64,000 nucleotides of DNA. Origin: Paenibacillus jilunlii (GTDB lineage Bacteria > Bacillota > Bacilli > Paenibacillales > Paenibacillaceae). Under the pieces are notes generated by a model. It was not told the origin of the DNA and did no database searches. It saw nothing but the letters and a program-made list of their open reading frames with translations. Below are positions 8,630 to 16,449 of the stretch, in pieces (position 1 is the first letter of the stretch; the number at the start of each line of letters is the position of its first letter). The stretch spans positions 478,053 to 542,052 of the forward strand of contig NZ_FNGM01000001.1 of the NCBI RefSeq assembly GCF_900102965.1, given 5' to 3'. The translations under genes and the position numbers were made by a program.

Positions 8630-9427
8630 ATGGTCGGCATTTGGGAAATAGTGCGCCATCAGTTCCTGATGCCGTATCTCTCCATGGATATGGGCAATTA
8701 CTTAACGCCTGTGCTTGTATTTTTGTTCAGCATAGTACTGCTGTTGCCGCTCTTCTCCCTCATGGAAAAGAACGCCAGAGAGCTGGAGCAGGAACGTATG
8801 CTGAAGACGGCCATGGAGGCGCGGGAGGCGCTGGCAAAAGAGCTTCATGACGGGATCGCGCAATCTTTATTTTTGTTGTCTGTACGGATCGACCGCCTGG
8901 AGCAGAAGCATGAGCGGGGAGAAATGGATGCAGAAACAATCGGCCAGCTCAAAAAAAACGTGCATGAAACCAACCGCTATGTCCGTCAGGCCATATCTAA
9001 TCTGAAGGTTCCGGTTGCAGGGGCAGAGACGTCTCTGCTGGCACAGTCCGTCCAGGAGCAGTTGAAGCAGATTGCCCGTGAGGTCACCGTTGAGGCAGCC
9101 ATGGACTGGAGCCTGCGGGACGAAACCCTCAGTCCTGCAGAACAGGCCGAGCTACTCTCCTGCATCCGTGAGGCCATGATTAATGTCCGCAAGCATACCC
9201 GGGCGGGCAGGGTTGCGATTTCCGGCCGCGAAGACGGGCAGGGCTGGCGTGTAGCCATTTCTGATGACGGAGCCGGAATCCGGCATGAGGACCCTTTTGC
9301 CGTAAGCGGCAGCTACGGGTTGCAGATTATGAAGGAGCGTGCGGAAGGAATGGGCTGGACACTTGCGCTGAAATCCGGGGCTTACGGGACCATCGTAGAA
9401 ATTGCCAAAAAGGGGGCTTCCGTATGA
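8630..9427 (+). CDS. Sensor histidine kinase, NarL/LiaS-type (HisKA_3)
   Basis: Membrane histidine kinase. From the ATG at 8630 it has a hydrophobic segment (residues about 25-45), a linker, the HisKA_3 dimerisation and phosphoacceptor motif ELHDGIAQS with phosphorylated His73, and an HATPase_c domain (REAMINVRKHTRAG, SDDGAGI, GSYGLQIMKERAEGMG). The ATG at 8630 has no ribosome-binding site. GGGAGGGG at 8571-8578 points to translation starting near 8585, where the in-frame codon is ACG; that would add TYTRIKLLILLLPTV and complete a first membrane helix. It overlaps the response regulator by four bases, so the two are translationally coupled. The stimulus is unknown; the downstream copper-type protein is suggestive. 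Confidence 0.85.
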   Translation: MVGIWEIVRHQFLMPYLSMDMGNYLTPVLVFLFSIVLLLPLFSLMEKNARELEQERMLKTAMEAREALAKELHDGIAQSLFLLSVRIDRLEQKHERGEMDAETIGQLKKNVHETNRYVRQAISNLKVPVAGAETSLLAQSVQEQLKQIAREVTVEAAMDWSLRDETLSPAEQAELLSCIREAMINVRKHTRAGRVAISGREDGQGWRVAISDDGAGIRHEDPFAVSGSYGLQIMKERAEGMGWTLALKSGAYGTIVEIAKKGASV

Positions 9428-10089
9428 GCCGCTTCCGGGTGCTTGTTGTGGATGATCATGCCCATGCCCGTGAGGCGATGTGCGAGATTTTGGCCATAGA
9501 TGAACGTTTTGAGGTTATCGGGGCAGTGGGAAGCGGAGCCGAAGCCATCGAGCGGACCGGACTATGGATGCCGGATCTGATTCTGATCGACATTCAAATG
9601 CCGGAGATGGATGGTCTGGAGACTACGCGCCGGATCAAATTGGAATTTCCCTATGTCAAAATCGTGATCGTAACCGTATCTGACGAAATCTCCTATTTAT
9701 TCGAGGCGCTGAAGCAGGGGGCACAGGGCTATCTGCTGAAAAACCTGGCTCCATCGACCTGGATTGAATACCTGCTGGCGATTGTCAGTGAGGAGGTTCC
9801 GCTGAGCCGGGAGCTGGCTTTTCAGATACTGAAGGAGTTTGCTGTCACCTCCGTCAAGGAAGAGCGGGAAGCATTAACGGCACGGGAGAAGGAAATACTG
9901 GGATGTGTGTCCTCCGGCTCCACCAATAAGGAAATCGCGGCAACACTCGGAATCTCGGAGCATACCGTCAAAAACCATCTCAAAAATATCCTCCAGAAGC
10001 TGCAGCTCCAGAACCGCACACAGCTTACGAGATATGCCCTGGAGCAGGGGCTTGCGTCGCGGGAGCGGGATTTTCCCAAGAAACAGTAG
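9424..10089 (+). CDS. NarL/FixJ-family response regulator
   Basis: 221-residue partner of the preceding kinase. The receiver domain (residues 1-120) has the acidic pair D10-D11, phosphoacceptor D56 in LILIDIQMPEMDG, and a conserved K about 105 in YLLKNL. The C-terminal LuxR-type HTH (residues about 150-210) reads TAREKEILGCVSSGSTNKEIA...GISEHTVKNHL. The start ATG overlaps the kinase stop (ATGA). It presumably activates or represses nearby promoters on phosphorylation; the YcnI-like gene 62 bp downstream is the obvious candidate. Confidence 0.92.
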   Translation: MSRFRVLVVDDHAHAREAMCEILAIDERFEVIGAVGSGAEAIERTGLWMPDLILIDIQMPEMDGLETTRRIKLEFPYVKIVIVTVSDEISYLFEALKQGAQGYLLKNLAPSTWIEYLLAIVSEEVPLSRELAFQILKEFAVTSVKEEREALTAREKEILGCVSSGSTNKEIAATLGISEHTVKNHLKNILQKLQLQNRTQLTRYALEQGLASRERDFPKKQ

Positions 10090-10151
10090 GTATCTATACC
10101 GCTCATTGGCAGCGCTTCAAACGATGAAATTTCGGAGAAGGAGACATTAAT

Positions 10152-10823
10152 ATGAATAGACTGTTTCGTAAAATAGCGGTATTGGCCGCGCCATCTGCGG
10201 CAGCGCTGATGCTGTTTGCGGCTGCAGCCAGTGCGCATGTGACCGTTGCACCAACCGAATCTACCACCGGCGCATGGGAGACGTATACCCTAAAAGTGCC
10301 TTCCGAAAAAGATGCTGCCACCGTGCAGATCGATCTGCGCATTCCCGCAGGAGCGGAATTCAAGCAATACGAGGCTGTGCCGGGCTGGGATGTGAAGATA
10401 GAAGGCAACAAAATCAGCTGGGTATCGACTGGAGAGGGTATCCTGGCCGGTCAATTCCAGCGCTTTTACTTCACAGCCAAGAACCCGGATACTGCGGGCG
10501 ATATCGCATGGAACGCTTACCAGCATTATGCTGACGGCAGCCTGGTGCAGTGGTCCGGAGAGGAAGGAACGGAAACTCCACATTCCATCACGGAAATTGT
10601 ACAGGCGGCAGCCGGCGGCGGCAGTCATTCCGGCATGGCGATGGATGATCACGGATCGATGAACATGAGTGACCAGGATTCCATGAGTATGGACGAGCAC
10701 AATGCGATTATGGAGGAACATGATAAAGCATCTGGCGTATCCCCTATGATTTACATTGCACTCGGCATTTCCTTGCTGTCTTTTCTGCTGGCGGCGATTG
10801 CGCTGCTGCGAAAACGGGCATAA
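10152..10823 (+). CDS. YcnI-like DUF1775 copper-binding membrane-anchored protein
   Basis: 223-residue exported protein. After a signal peptide (cleavage after ASA, leaving His at about residue 27-29 near the mature N terminus), the DUF1775/YcnI domain spans residues about 28-155. In B. subtilis YcnI the N-terminal His, an Asp/Glu and a Trp bind Cu(II). A His/Met-rich linker follows (residues 160-195, with repeated HGSMNM, DSMSMDEH), a pattern typical of copper-handling proteins, then a C-terminal membrane helix ending RKRA. The ATG follows GGAGAAGGAG. It lies directly downstream of a two-component system, which differs from the ycnKJI arrangement in Bacillus. Confidence 0.85.
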   Translation: MNRLFRKIAVLAAPSAAALMLFAAAASAHVTVAPTESTTGAWETYTLKVPSEKDAATVQIDLRIPAGAEFKQYEAVPGWDVKIEGNKISWVSTGEGILAGQFQRFYFTAKNPDTAGDIAWNAYQHYADGSLVQWSGEEGTETPHSITEIVQAAAGGGSHSGMAMDDHGSMNMSDQDSMSMDEHNAIMEEHDKASGVSPMIYIALGISLLSFLLAAIALLRKRA

Positions 10824-10879
10824 AGCAGACCATTTCTGCCCCAAGGTTCACTTTTAGATTAACAAGGTTAGTATAGCAG

Positions 10880-10911
10880 GACTCTTCTGGCTGGTTCAGA
10901 GAGTCTTTTTT
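10880..10911 (+). terminator. Intrinsic terminator of the two-component/YcnI operon
   Basis: GACTCT (10880) pairs with AGAGTC (10900-10905), followed by a six-T run. It is placed 57 bp after the YcnI-like stop codon. Confidence 0.7.
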
Positions 10912-11014
10912 ATATTGGAAATGTAATATACAGGTAGAAAATGGTGCAGAAGCAGGCGACCATTTTCCCGCAAAATCAACCATTTTCCCCTAACAAATTA
11001 TAATATTTACCAAT

Positions 11015-11033
11015 TATAATGTAAGCGTTACCA
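11015..11033 (+). promoter_or_regulatory. -10 box with overlapping CcpA cre site
   Basis: TATAAT at 11015-11020 is overlapped by ATGTAAGCGTTACCA (11019-11033), which fits the cre consensus WTGNAANCGNWNNCW at every position. A weak -35 (TAACAA, 10991) is 18 bp upstream. The location predicts carbon catabolite repression of the xyloglucanase gene at 11154. The rest of 10912-11153 is an AT-rich then G-rich leader with no gene. Confidence 0.75.
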
Positions 11034-11153
11034 GTTGTACATGCTGCTGTTTGCGGAATGATGCCGGGGATCAGAAGGGAGGGGCAAGGAAGCGGGGGAA
11101 GCGCAAGAAACCCATGGATTTGACTAGGAAAAATCAAACCTTAGGAGGCGTAA

Positions 11154-14100
11154 ATGGTGACTCGAAAACGTATCCGTAAACTGGGACTGGTTGTCCTGCT
11201 GGCCGCTATGACAAGCTCGTTATTCACTGCCTTTCCAGCGATTACCCGCGCAGCCGCAAGCGAAGACTATAACTGGAAGAGTGTCGTCACTGGAGCAGGC
11301 GGAGGTTTTGTGCCCGGCATTATTTTTAATCAGAGCGAACCGGATTTAATCTATGCGCGTACCGATATCGGCGGCGCGTACCGCTGGAATCAGGCCACAG
11401 GCAGCTGGGTATCCATCAGCGATGCGGTAGGCTGGGTAGACTGGAACAAGAACGGTGTAGATGCCCTTGCGACTGATCCTATCGATCCTGACAAGGTATA
11501 CATGGCTACAGGCACCTATACCAACAGCTGGGATGAGAACGGGCAGATTATGCGTTCCAGCGACCGGGGAAATACCTGGCAGTCCACTCCGCTGCCGTTC
11601 AAGGTTGGAGGCAACATGCCGGGGCGGTCCGCAGGAGAACGTCTGATGATCGATCCTAATAAGAACAGCATCCTTTTTTTTGGAGCGCGCAGCGGCAACG
11701 GGTTATGGAAAAGCACAGACTCGGGTGTAACCTGGTCGAAAGTAAGCTCTTTCCCGAATGCCGGCACCTATATCCAGAATCCGACGCTTGAATACGGCAA
11801 TGACCTGGTCGGATTATCCTGGATTACTTTTGATCAAAGTACAGGCTCACCGGGCAGCGCCACGCAGACAATCTATGTTGGTGTTGCCGACACAGCAAGC
11901 AGCGTATACCGCAGTACCGATGGCGGAGCAACATGGTCGGCGATTCCCGGACAGCCCACCGGCTACCTGCCCCATCACGGGGTGCTGTCTTCTACAGGAG
12001 ATCTATACATTACGTACAGTAATGGTGTCGGCCCGTATGATGGCAGCAAAGGTGAAGTCTGGAAGCTGAACACAACAAGCGGGGCCTGGACCAACATCAG
12101 CCCGTCTACCGGAACGGATAACTGGTACGGCTTCGGCGGATTGGCTGTGGATGCCCAGCATCCTGATACGGTCATGGTATCCAGCCTGAATGCCTGGTGG
12201 CCGGACGAGGTGATCTTCCGCAGCACGAATGGAGGAGCGACCTGGAGCCGGATTTGGGACTGGGGCAGCTACCCGGAGCGGAGCTACAAGTTTGCTATGG
12301 ACATTACCGCCGCGCCTTGGCTGAACCATGGCGTTACCAGCTCTACTTCGCTCGATCCGTCACCGAAGCTAGGTTGGATGATGGGCGATCTGGAGATTGA
12401 CCCGTTCAACTCCAACCGGATGATGTACGGCACAGGGGCCACAATCTACGGAACGAATAATCTGACCTCCTGGGATACCGGAGGTAAAGTTAATATTGCA
12501 GTAATGGCCAAAGGAGTGGAGGAAACGGCTGTGCTTGGGCTGATCAGCCCTCCTTCGGGAAGCGCCCATCTGATTACGGCGCTTGGCGACGTTTCCGGTT
12601 TCCGTTATGAAGATCTGACACAGGCACCGGTCAAGTTCCAGACCAGCCCGTCCTGGGCAACGACGACGGGCATCGACTATGCAGAACTGAACCTTGCCTA
12701 TGTGGTGCGTGTAGGGGGCGCAGACAAGGAGAAGACACCGAGCATGAAGTCGGTCGGAATCTCCAACGACGGCGGCGTCAACTGGTACATGCCGAACAGC
12801 GAGCCTTATAGCGGCACGAAAACCACCGCAGGACAAGGCCAGGTTGCGGTATCTGCGAGCGGCAATTCTATCCTGTGGAGCACCTCGGATATAGGGGTCT
12901 ATTATTCCAAAACCACCGGGAACTCCTGGAACGTAAGCTCGGGCGTCCCGGCTGGAGCCAAAGTGGCCTCCGATAGAGTGAACCCGAACAAATTCTATGC
13001 GTTCTACGCAGGCACCTTCTATATCAGCACAGATGGCGGAGCTACCTTCAACGCTACGGCGGCGGCAGGCTTCCCGACCAATAACGTAGGAGGGCTGCAG
13101 CCGAATCAGGCCCAGATCAGTATGAAAGCCATGCCGGGCATCGAAGGAGACATCTGGTTTGCCGGCGGCAATGCGGTTGAAGGCAAGTATGGTTTGTGGC
13201 ACTCTGCCAATTCGGGTACAAGCTTCACGAAGCTGACGAACGTGGATGAAGCCGATCTGATCGGCTTCGGCATGGCTGCTCCGGGCCAGAACTATATGGC
13301 ACTCTATACGGTAGCCAAGATTGATGGAGTGAGAGGTGTCTTCCGTTCGGATGATGCCGGTGCATCGTGGGTGCGGATCAATGACGATGCCCACCAATAC
13401 GCCAAAATTAACATGGCAATCACCGGAGACCCCAGAATTTACGGCCGGGTCTATCTCGGAACGAACGGCAGAGGCACGCTCTATGCCGATCCGGTGAATC
13501 CGCCAGCCGCCAGCACCGCGATTACACCAGCCAGCGCCAGCTTTGACAAGAAGACAGCTAACCAGGCGGATATCACTGTGACCCTGACGTTGAATGGAAC
13601 TACCCTGGACTCGATTAAGAACGGTACCGCTGCTCTGTCAGCAGGAGCAGATTATTCGGTCAGCGGCACCAAGGTAACGATCAAGAAGGAGTATCTGGCC
13701 GCCCAGGCAACCGGTACCACCCGGCTCAGCTTCAATTTCAGCGCGGGTGCGGCGAAGACATTGACTATTGCTGTCGTTGACACCACAGGAACGGCCAATT
13801 CAGTTATTACACCGGTCTCTGCCAGCTTTGACAAGAAGACGGCCAACCAAGCCGATATTCCAGTCACACTGACGCTGAATGGCAATACCCTGAGCTCGAT
13901 TAAGAACGGAACTGCTGTGTTGACAGCCGGAACCGATTATACGGTCAGCAGCACAAGCGTAACAATTAAGAAAGAATATCTGGCCGCCCAGCCGGTGGGT
14001 ACGACTACCCTAAGCTTCAGCTTCAGTGCCGGAGCTGCGCAACCGCTTGACATTGCTGTTGTGGACACAACTGCCCCACCGGCCGGGGCGCTTAAGGTAC

Positions 14101-14540
14101 AGATGTATAACAGCGGAACAGCGGCTTCTGCCAATACGATGAGCCCCAAATTCAGGCTTGTTAATACTGGCACCAGTGCGATTACACTGTCCGGTGTGAA
14201 ATTAAGATACTATTTCACCATCGACGGAGAACAGGCCCAGAACTTCTTCTGTGACTGGTCCCAGGTCGGCAGTGCGAATGTGACGGGCAGCTTTGTCAAA
14301 ATGCCCTCAGCTAAAACCGGCGCCGATTATTATGTGGAACTTGGATTTAACAGCGCAGCGGGTTCCCTCGCAGCAGGCGCAAGCCTCGATATCCAGGTGC
14401 GGGTGGCGAAATCGGACTGGAGCAATTACACACAGACCGGGGACTATTCCTTCAATGGAGCGGACACCAATTATGCAGACTGGAGTAAAACTCCAGCCTA
14501 TATTTCCGGCAGTCTGGCGTGGGGGAATGAGCCATCCTAA
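11154..14540 (+). CDS. Secreted GH74 xyloglucanase with two X2 modules and a CBM3
   Basis: 1128-residue extracellular enzyme that cuts xyloglucan backbones. A signal peptide ends near residue 35. The GH74 double seven-bladed propeller covers residues about 38-780; it has the catalytic Asp in YARTDIGGAYRW (D71), the second in ALGDVSGF (about 480), and many BNR-like S-DGG-TW motifs. Two CBM_X2 (Ig-like) modules follow at about 787-876 and 883-972, each starting with an ITPxSASFDKKTANQ pattern, then a family 3 cellulose-binding module from about 978 to the end. The ATG follows TAGGAGG. The cre box upstream suggests glucose repression. The two X2 modules are clear internal duplicates. Confidence 0.95.
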   Translation: MVTRKRIRKLGLVVLLAAMTSSLFTAFPAITRAAASEDYNWKSVVTGAGGGFVPGIIFNQSEPDLIYARTDIGGAYRWNQATGSWVSISDAVGWVDWNKNGVDALATDPIDPDKVYMATGTYTNSWDENGQIMRSSDRGNTWQSTPLPFKVGGNMPGRSAGERLMIDPNKNSILFFGARSGNGLWKSTDSGVTWSKVSSFPNAGTYIQNPTLEYGNDLVGLSWITFDQSTGSPGSATQTIYVGVADTASSVYRSTDGGATWSAIPGQPTGYLPHHGVLSSTGDLYITYSNGVGPYDGSKGEVWKLNTTSGAWTNISPSTGTDNWYGFGGLAVDAQHPDTVMVSSLNAWWPDEVIFRSTNGGATWSRIWDWGSYPERSYKFAMDITAAPWLNHGVTSSTSLDPSPKLGWMMGDLEIDPFNSNRMMYGTGATIYGTNNLTSWDTGGKVNIAVMAKGVEETAVLGLISPPSGSAHLITALGDVSGFRYEDLTQAPVKFQTSPSWATTTGIDYAELNLAYVVRVGGADKEKTPSMKSVGISNDGGVNWYMPNSEPYSGTKTTAGQGQVAVSASGNSILWSTSDIGVYYSKTTGNSWNVSSGVPAGAKVASDRVNPNKFYAFYAGTFYISTDGGATFNATAAAGFPTNNVGGLQPNQAQISMKAMPGIEGDIWFAGGNAVEGKYGLWHSANSGTSFTKLTNVDEADLIGFGMAAPGQNYMALYTVAKIDGVRGVFRSDDAGASWVRINDDAHQYAKINMAITGDPRIYGRVYLGTNGRGTLYADPVNPPAASTAITPASASFDKKTANQADITVTLTLNGTTLDSIKNGTAALSAGADYSVSGTKVTIKKEYLAAQATGTTRLSFNFSAGAAKTLTIAVVDTTGTANSVITPVSASFDKKTANQADIPVTLTLNGNTLSSIKNGTAVLTAGTDYTVSSTSVTIKKEYLAAQPVGTTTLSFSFSAGAAQPLDIAVVDTTAPPAGALKVQMYNSGTAASANTMSPKFRLVNTGTSAITLSGVKLRYYFTIDGEQAQNFFCDWSQVGSANVTGSFVKMPSAKTGADYYVELGFNSAAGSLAAGASLDIQVRVAKSDWSNYTQTGDYSFNGADTNYADWSKTPAYISGSLAWGNEPS

Positions 14541-14596
14541 TGCATAAAAGGGGTCCCAAAAGCCATCATGGTTGCTGGAACTCCTTAAGTGGCGCA

Positions 14597-15015
14597 TACC
14601 TTTGAATTCAGCCTGAGCGGGGCTGGCAGTAAAAACAAAGGTATAAATACCTTAGAATTCAGCCTAAACGGCGTTGGCGGCAAAATGAAAGGTATAAATA
14701 CCTTTGAATCCAGCCTAAACGGCGTTGGCGGCAAAATGAAAGGTATAAATACCTTTGAATCCAGCCTAAACGGCGTTGGCGGCAAAATGAAAGGTATAAA
14801 TACCTTTGAATCCAGCCTAAACGGCGTTGGCGGCAAAATGAAAGGTATAAATACCTTTGAATCCAGCCTGAGCGGCGTTGGCGGCAAAACCAAAGGTATA
14901 AATACCTTAGAATTTAGCCTGAGCGGCGCTAGCGGTAAAATCAAAGGTAAAAATACCTTTGAATCCAGCCCAAGAGGCGCTAGCGGAAAAATGAAAGGTA
15001 TAACTACCTTTTTGA
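14597..15015. repeat. Eight tandem 51-bp units with a palindromic junction
   Basis: TACCTTTGAATCCAGCC or a close variant starts at 14597, 14648, 14699, 14750, 14801, 14852, 14903 and 14954, exactly 51 bases apart, with a partial ninth unit at 15005. Every junction contains AAAGGTATAAATACCTTT or a near copy, which can form a hairpin. The four middle units (14699-14902) are almost identical; the outer ones diverge. Because 51 is a multiple of three, both strands stay open (a 17-residue repeat on each), but no ribosome-binding site precedes either frame. It immediately follows the xyloglucanase gene. Confidence 0.95.
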
Positions 15016-15100
15016 TGGGACCAGTCCGGCTTGAAAGGCGAATTACTTAGTATGCGTGCCCGTCATATCTGCTGAATCGGACCGGAAGGTTACTATAAAC

Positions 15101-15144
15101 AACGAGCAGTAAGTCCCCCACTAAGGGAGCCTTGCTGCTCGTTT
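15101..15144. terminator. Hairpin, possible terminator
   Basis: AACGAGCAG / CTGCTCGTT 9-bp stem around a 26-base arm, followed by only a short T-run. It could end transcription from the repeat region. Confidence 0.45.
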
Positions 15145-15244
15145 ACAATATGCAAGTGTACCGCATGATTGCTGTAGCGTCACAAATTATTCGTGATAGA
15201 GCCACTTTTGAGTGCCTGAGAAGACATGAGAGGCTGTTTCTTAC

Positions 15245-15368
15245 GTATTGAGTGCTGTTACTTTCGTATTGAGTACTCTTTCGTAATGAGCGCTGTTGCT
15301 TTCGTAATGAGTGTGGTTGCTTTCGTAATGAGTGCTATTGTTTCCGTATTGAGTACTGTTGCTTTCGT
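15245..15368. repeat. 21-bp tandem repeats
   Basis: Six to seven units related to GTAATGAGTGCTGTTGCTTTC run in tandem; one unit is shortened to 17 bases. Read on the plus strand they encode a hydrophobic heptad repeat (FVMSAVA) in a frame that runs antisense into the SDR gene, which is unlikely to be real coding. Confidence 0.8.
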
Positions 15369-15423
15369 AATAGAATGCTATTCTATTGTCCAGAAACAGC
15401 TGTCTTCCTTTCTGCTACGGCAT

Positions 15424-16164
15424 TTACAGCGTCTGCCCGCTGTCCACCGTGATGATCTGTCCGGTCATTGCCTCCTGCTCCAGGGTGGAGCAGATGAATT
15501 TGGCAATATCCTCAGGTTCCGCGATACGCTGCAGCAGCAGATTCGGTGCAAGCCGGCGCATCTGTTCTTCCCGTCCTGCCCACCATCTGGTGGCTACAGC
15601 TCCCGGCGCTACACAGTTGACCCGGATGTCGGGGGAAAGCGCGCGGGCCAGCGACTTGGTTAGCCCGTGAACGGCAGCTTTGGAGACCGCATAGGGAAGA
15701 GAGGAGCCGGCACCGGTAGTTCCGGCAATGCTGCCGAGATTGACGATGGCTCCCTGTTTGTTCTTTTTCATGTAAGGCGCCACGGCTCTCGCACAAAGGA
15801 ACATGCCTTTGACATTTACATCGTACAGCTCATCCCATACTTCTTCCGTTGCCGCTTCCAGATCATCCATAGGGATATGCCTGGTGATGCTGGCATTATT
15901 TACGAGCAGATCAACCGTTCCGAAGGCTCCGACAATCCGTTCAACCATCTGCCGCACTTCTGCGTCCCGGGCCACATTCGCTTGTACAGCTATTGCCCGT
16001 CCGCCTTGATCTGTTATCCGTTGAACAGTTTCCAGCGCTTCGGCTTCTGAACGGGAATAATTAACGGCGACCGCAGCTCCGCATGCTGCCAGTTCGAGGC
16101 TTACTGCTCTGCCGATGCCAGTTCCTCCGCCTGTGACCAGTGCCACTTTTTCTGATAAATTCAA
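15424..16164 (-). CDS. SDR-family NAD(P)-dependent oxidoreductase (FabG-like)
   Basis: 246-residue short-chain dehydrogenase. The cofactor motif TGGGTGIG (residues 11-18), NNAS (89-92), catalytic S145, Y158 and K162 (YAVSK) and the PG motif after them are all present. Substrate unknown; such proteins are often annotated as 3-oxoacyl-ACP reductase or glucose 1-dehydrogenase. The start is taken as TTG at 16164, because AAGGAGT lies eight bases upstream and the protein then begins MNLSEKVALVTGG as in relatives; a longer ATG-started form reaches 16269 without a site. It is divergent from the LysR regulator at 16450, which probably controls it. Confidence 0.88.
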   Translation of the reverse strand: MNLSEKVALVTGGGTGIGRAVSLELAACGAAVAVNYSRSEAEALETVQRITDQGGRAIAVQANVARDAEVRQMVERIVGAFGTVDLLVNNASITRHIPMDDLEAATEEVWDELYDVNVKGMFLCARAVAPYMKKNKQGAIVNLGSIAGTTGAGSSLPYAVSKAAVHGLTKSLARALSPDIRVNCVAPGAVATRWWAGREEQMRRLAPNLLLQRIAEPEDIAKFICSTLEQEAMTGQIITVDSGQTL

Positions 16165-16449
16165 GCTTATCCACTCCTTGTCCGAATTATTATCTGTTGA
16201 TGCGGTCTGAAGTAACCGAACTCCTCTCATCTCTTCTGATATGAACGCAGTAAATTCAAGTTCAGTCAATCAATAACCTGTAGATATAGAGTATTGTATA
16301 AATTTTATTCAGTTTTGTATAATTGAATGAATTGAAGAATGAGTTCAATTTTTTTGAAGTGAATCATTAAAGTAACTCAAGCAAACCCTTAAAGTAATTT
16401 TTTAATTCGGGCTTTCATTGGGCTTTGAGCCAGAAGGGAGGGAACCAAG
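16165..16449. promoter_or_regulatory. Divergent SDR/LysR intergenic control region
   Basis: 285 bp of AT-rich DNA between two divergent genes. It holds repeated AATTGAA/TTCAATT and TTGTATAAT-type blocks (16280-16370) and several T-N11-A dyads of the kind LysR regulators bind. The exact operator was not resolved. Confidence 0.45.

Noticed and set aside
12369..13397. 342-codon minus-strand frame inside the xyloglucanase gene.
   Set aside because: It is antisense to a strongly supported GH74 domain, has no start site and no recognisable protein pattern.
14597..15015. CRISPR array.
   Set aside because: Interiors are near-identical rather than unique spacers, the units are tandem, and there is no cas gene or leader.
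14585..15050. Open frames on both strands through the 51-bp repeats (153 codons plus, 119 codons minus).
   Set aside because: They are open because the period is a multiple of three; no ribosome-binding site, and both strands are equally open.
15226..15663. 145-codon plus-strand frame through the 21-bp repeats.
   Set aside because: The second half is antisense to the SDR gene; the first is a repeat product without a ribosome-binding site.
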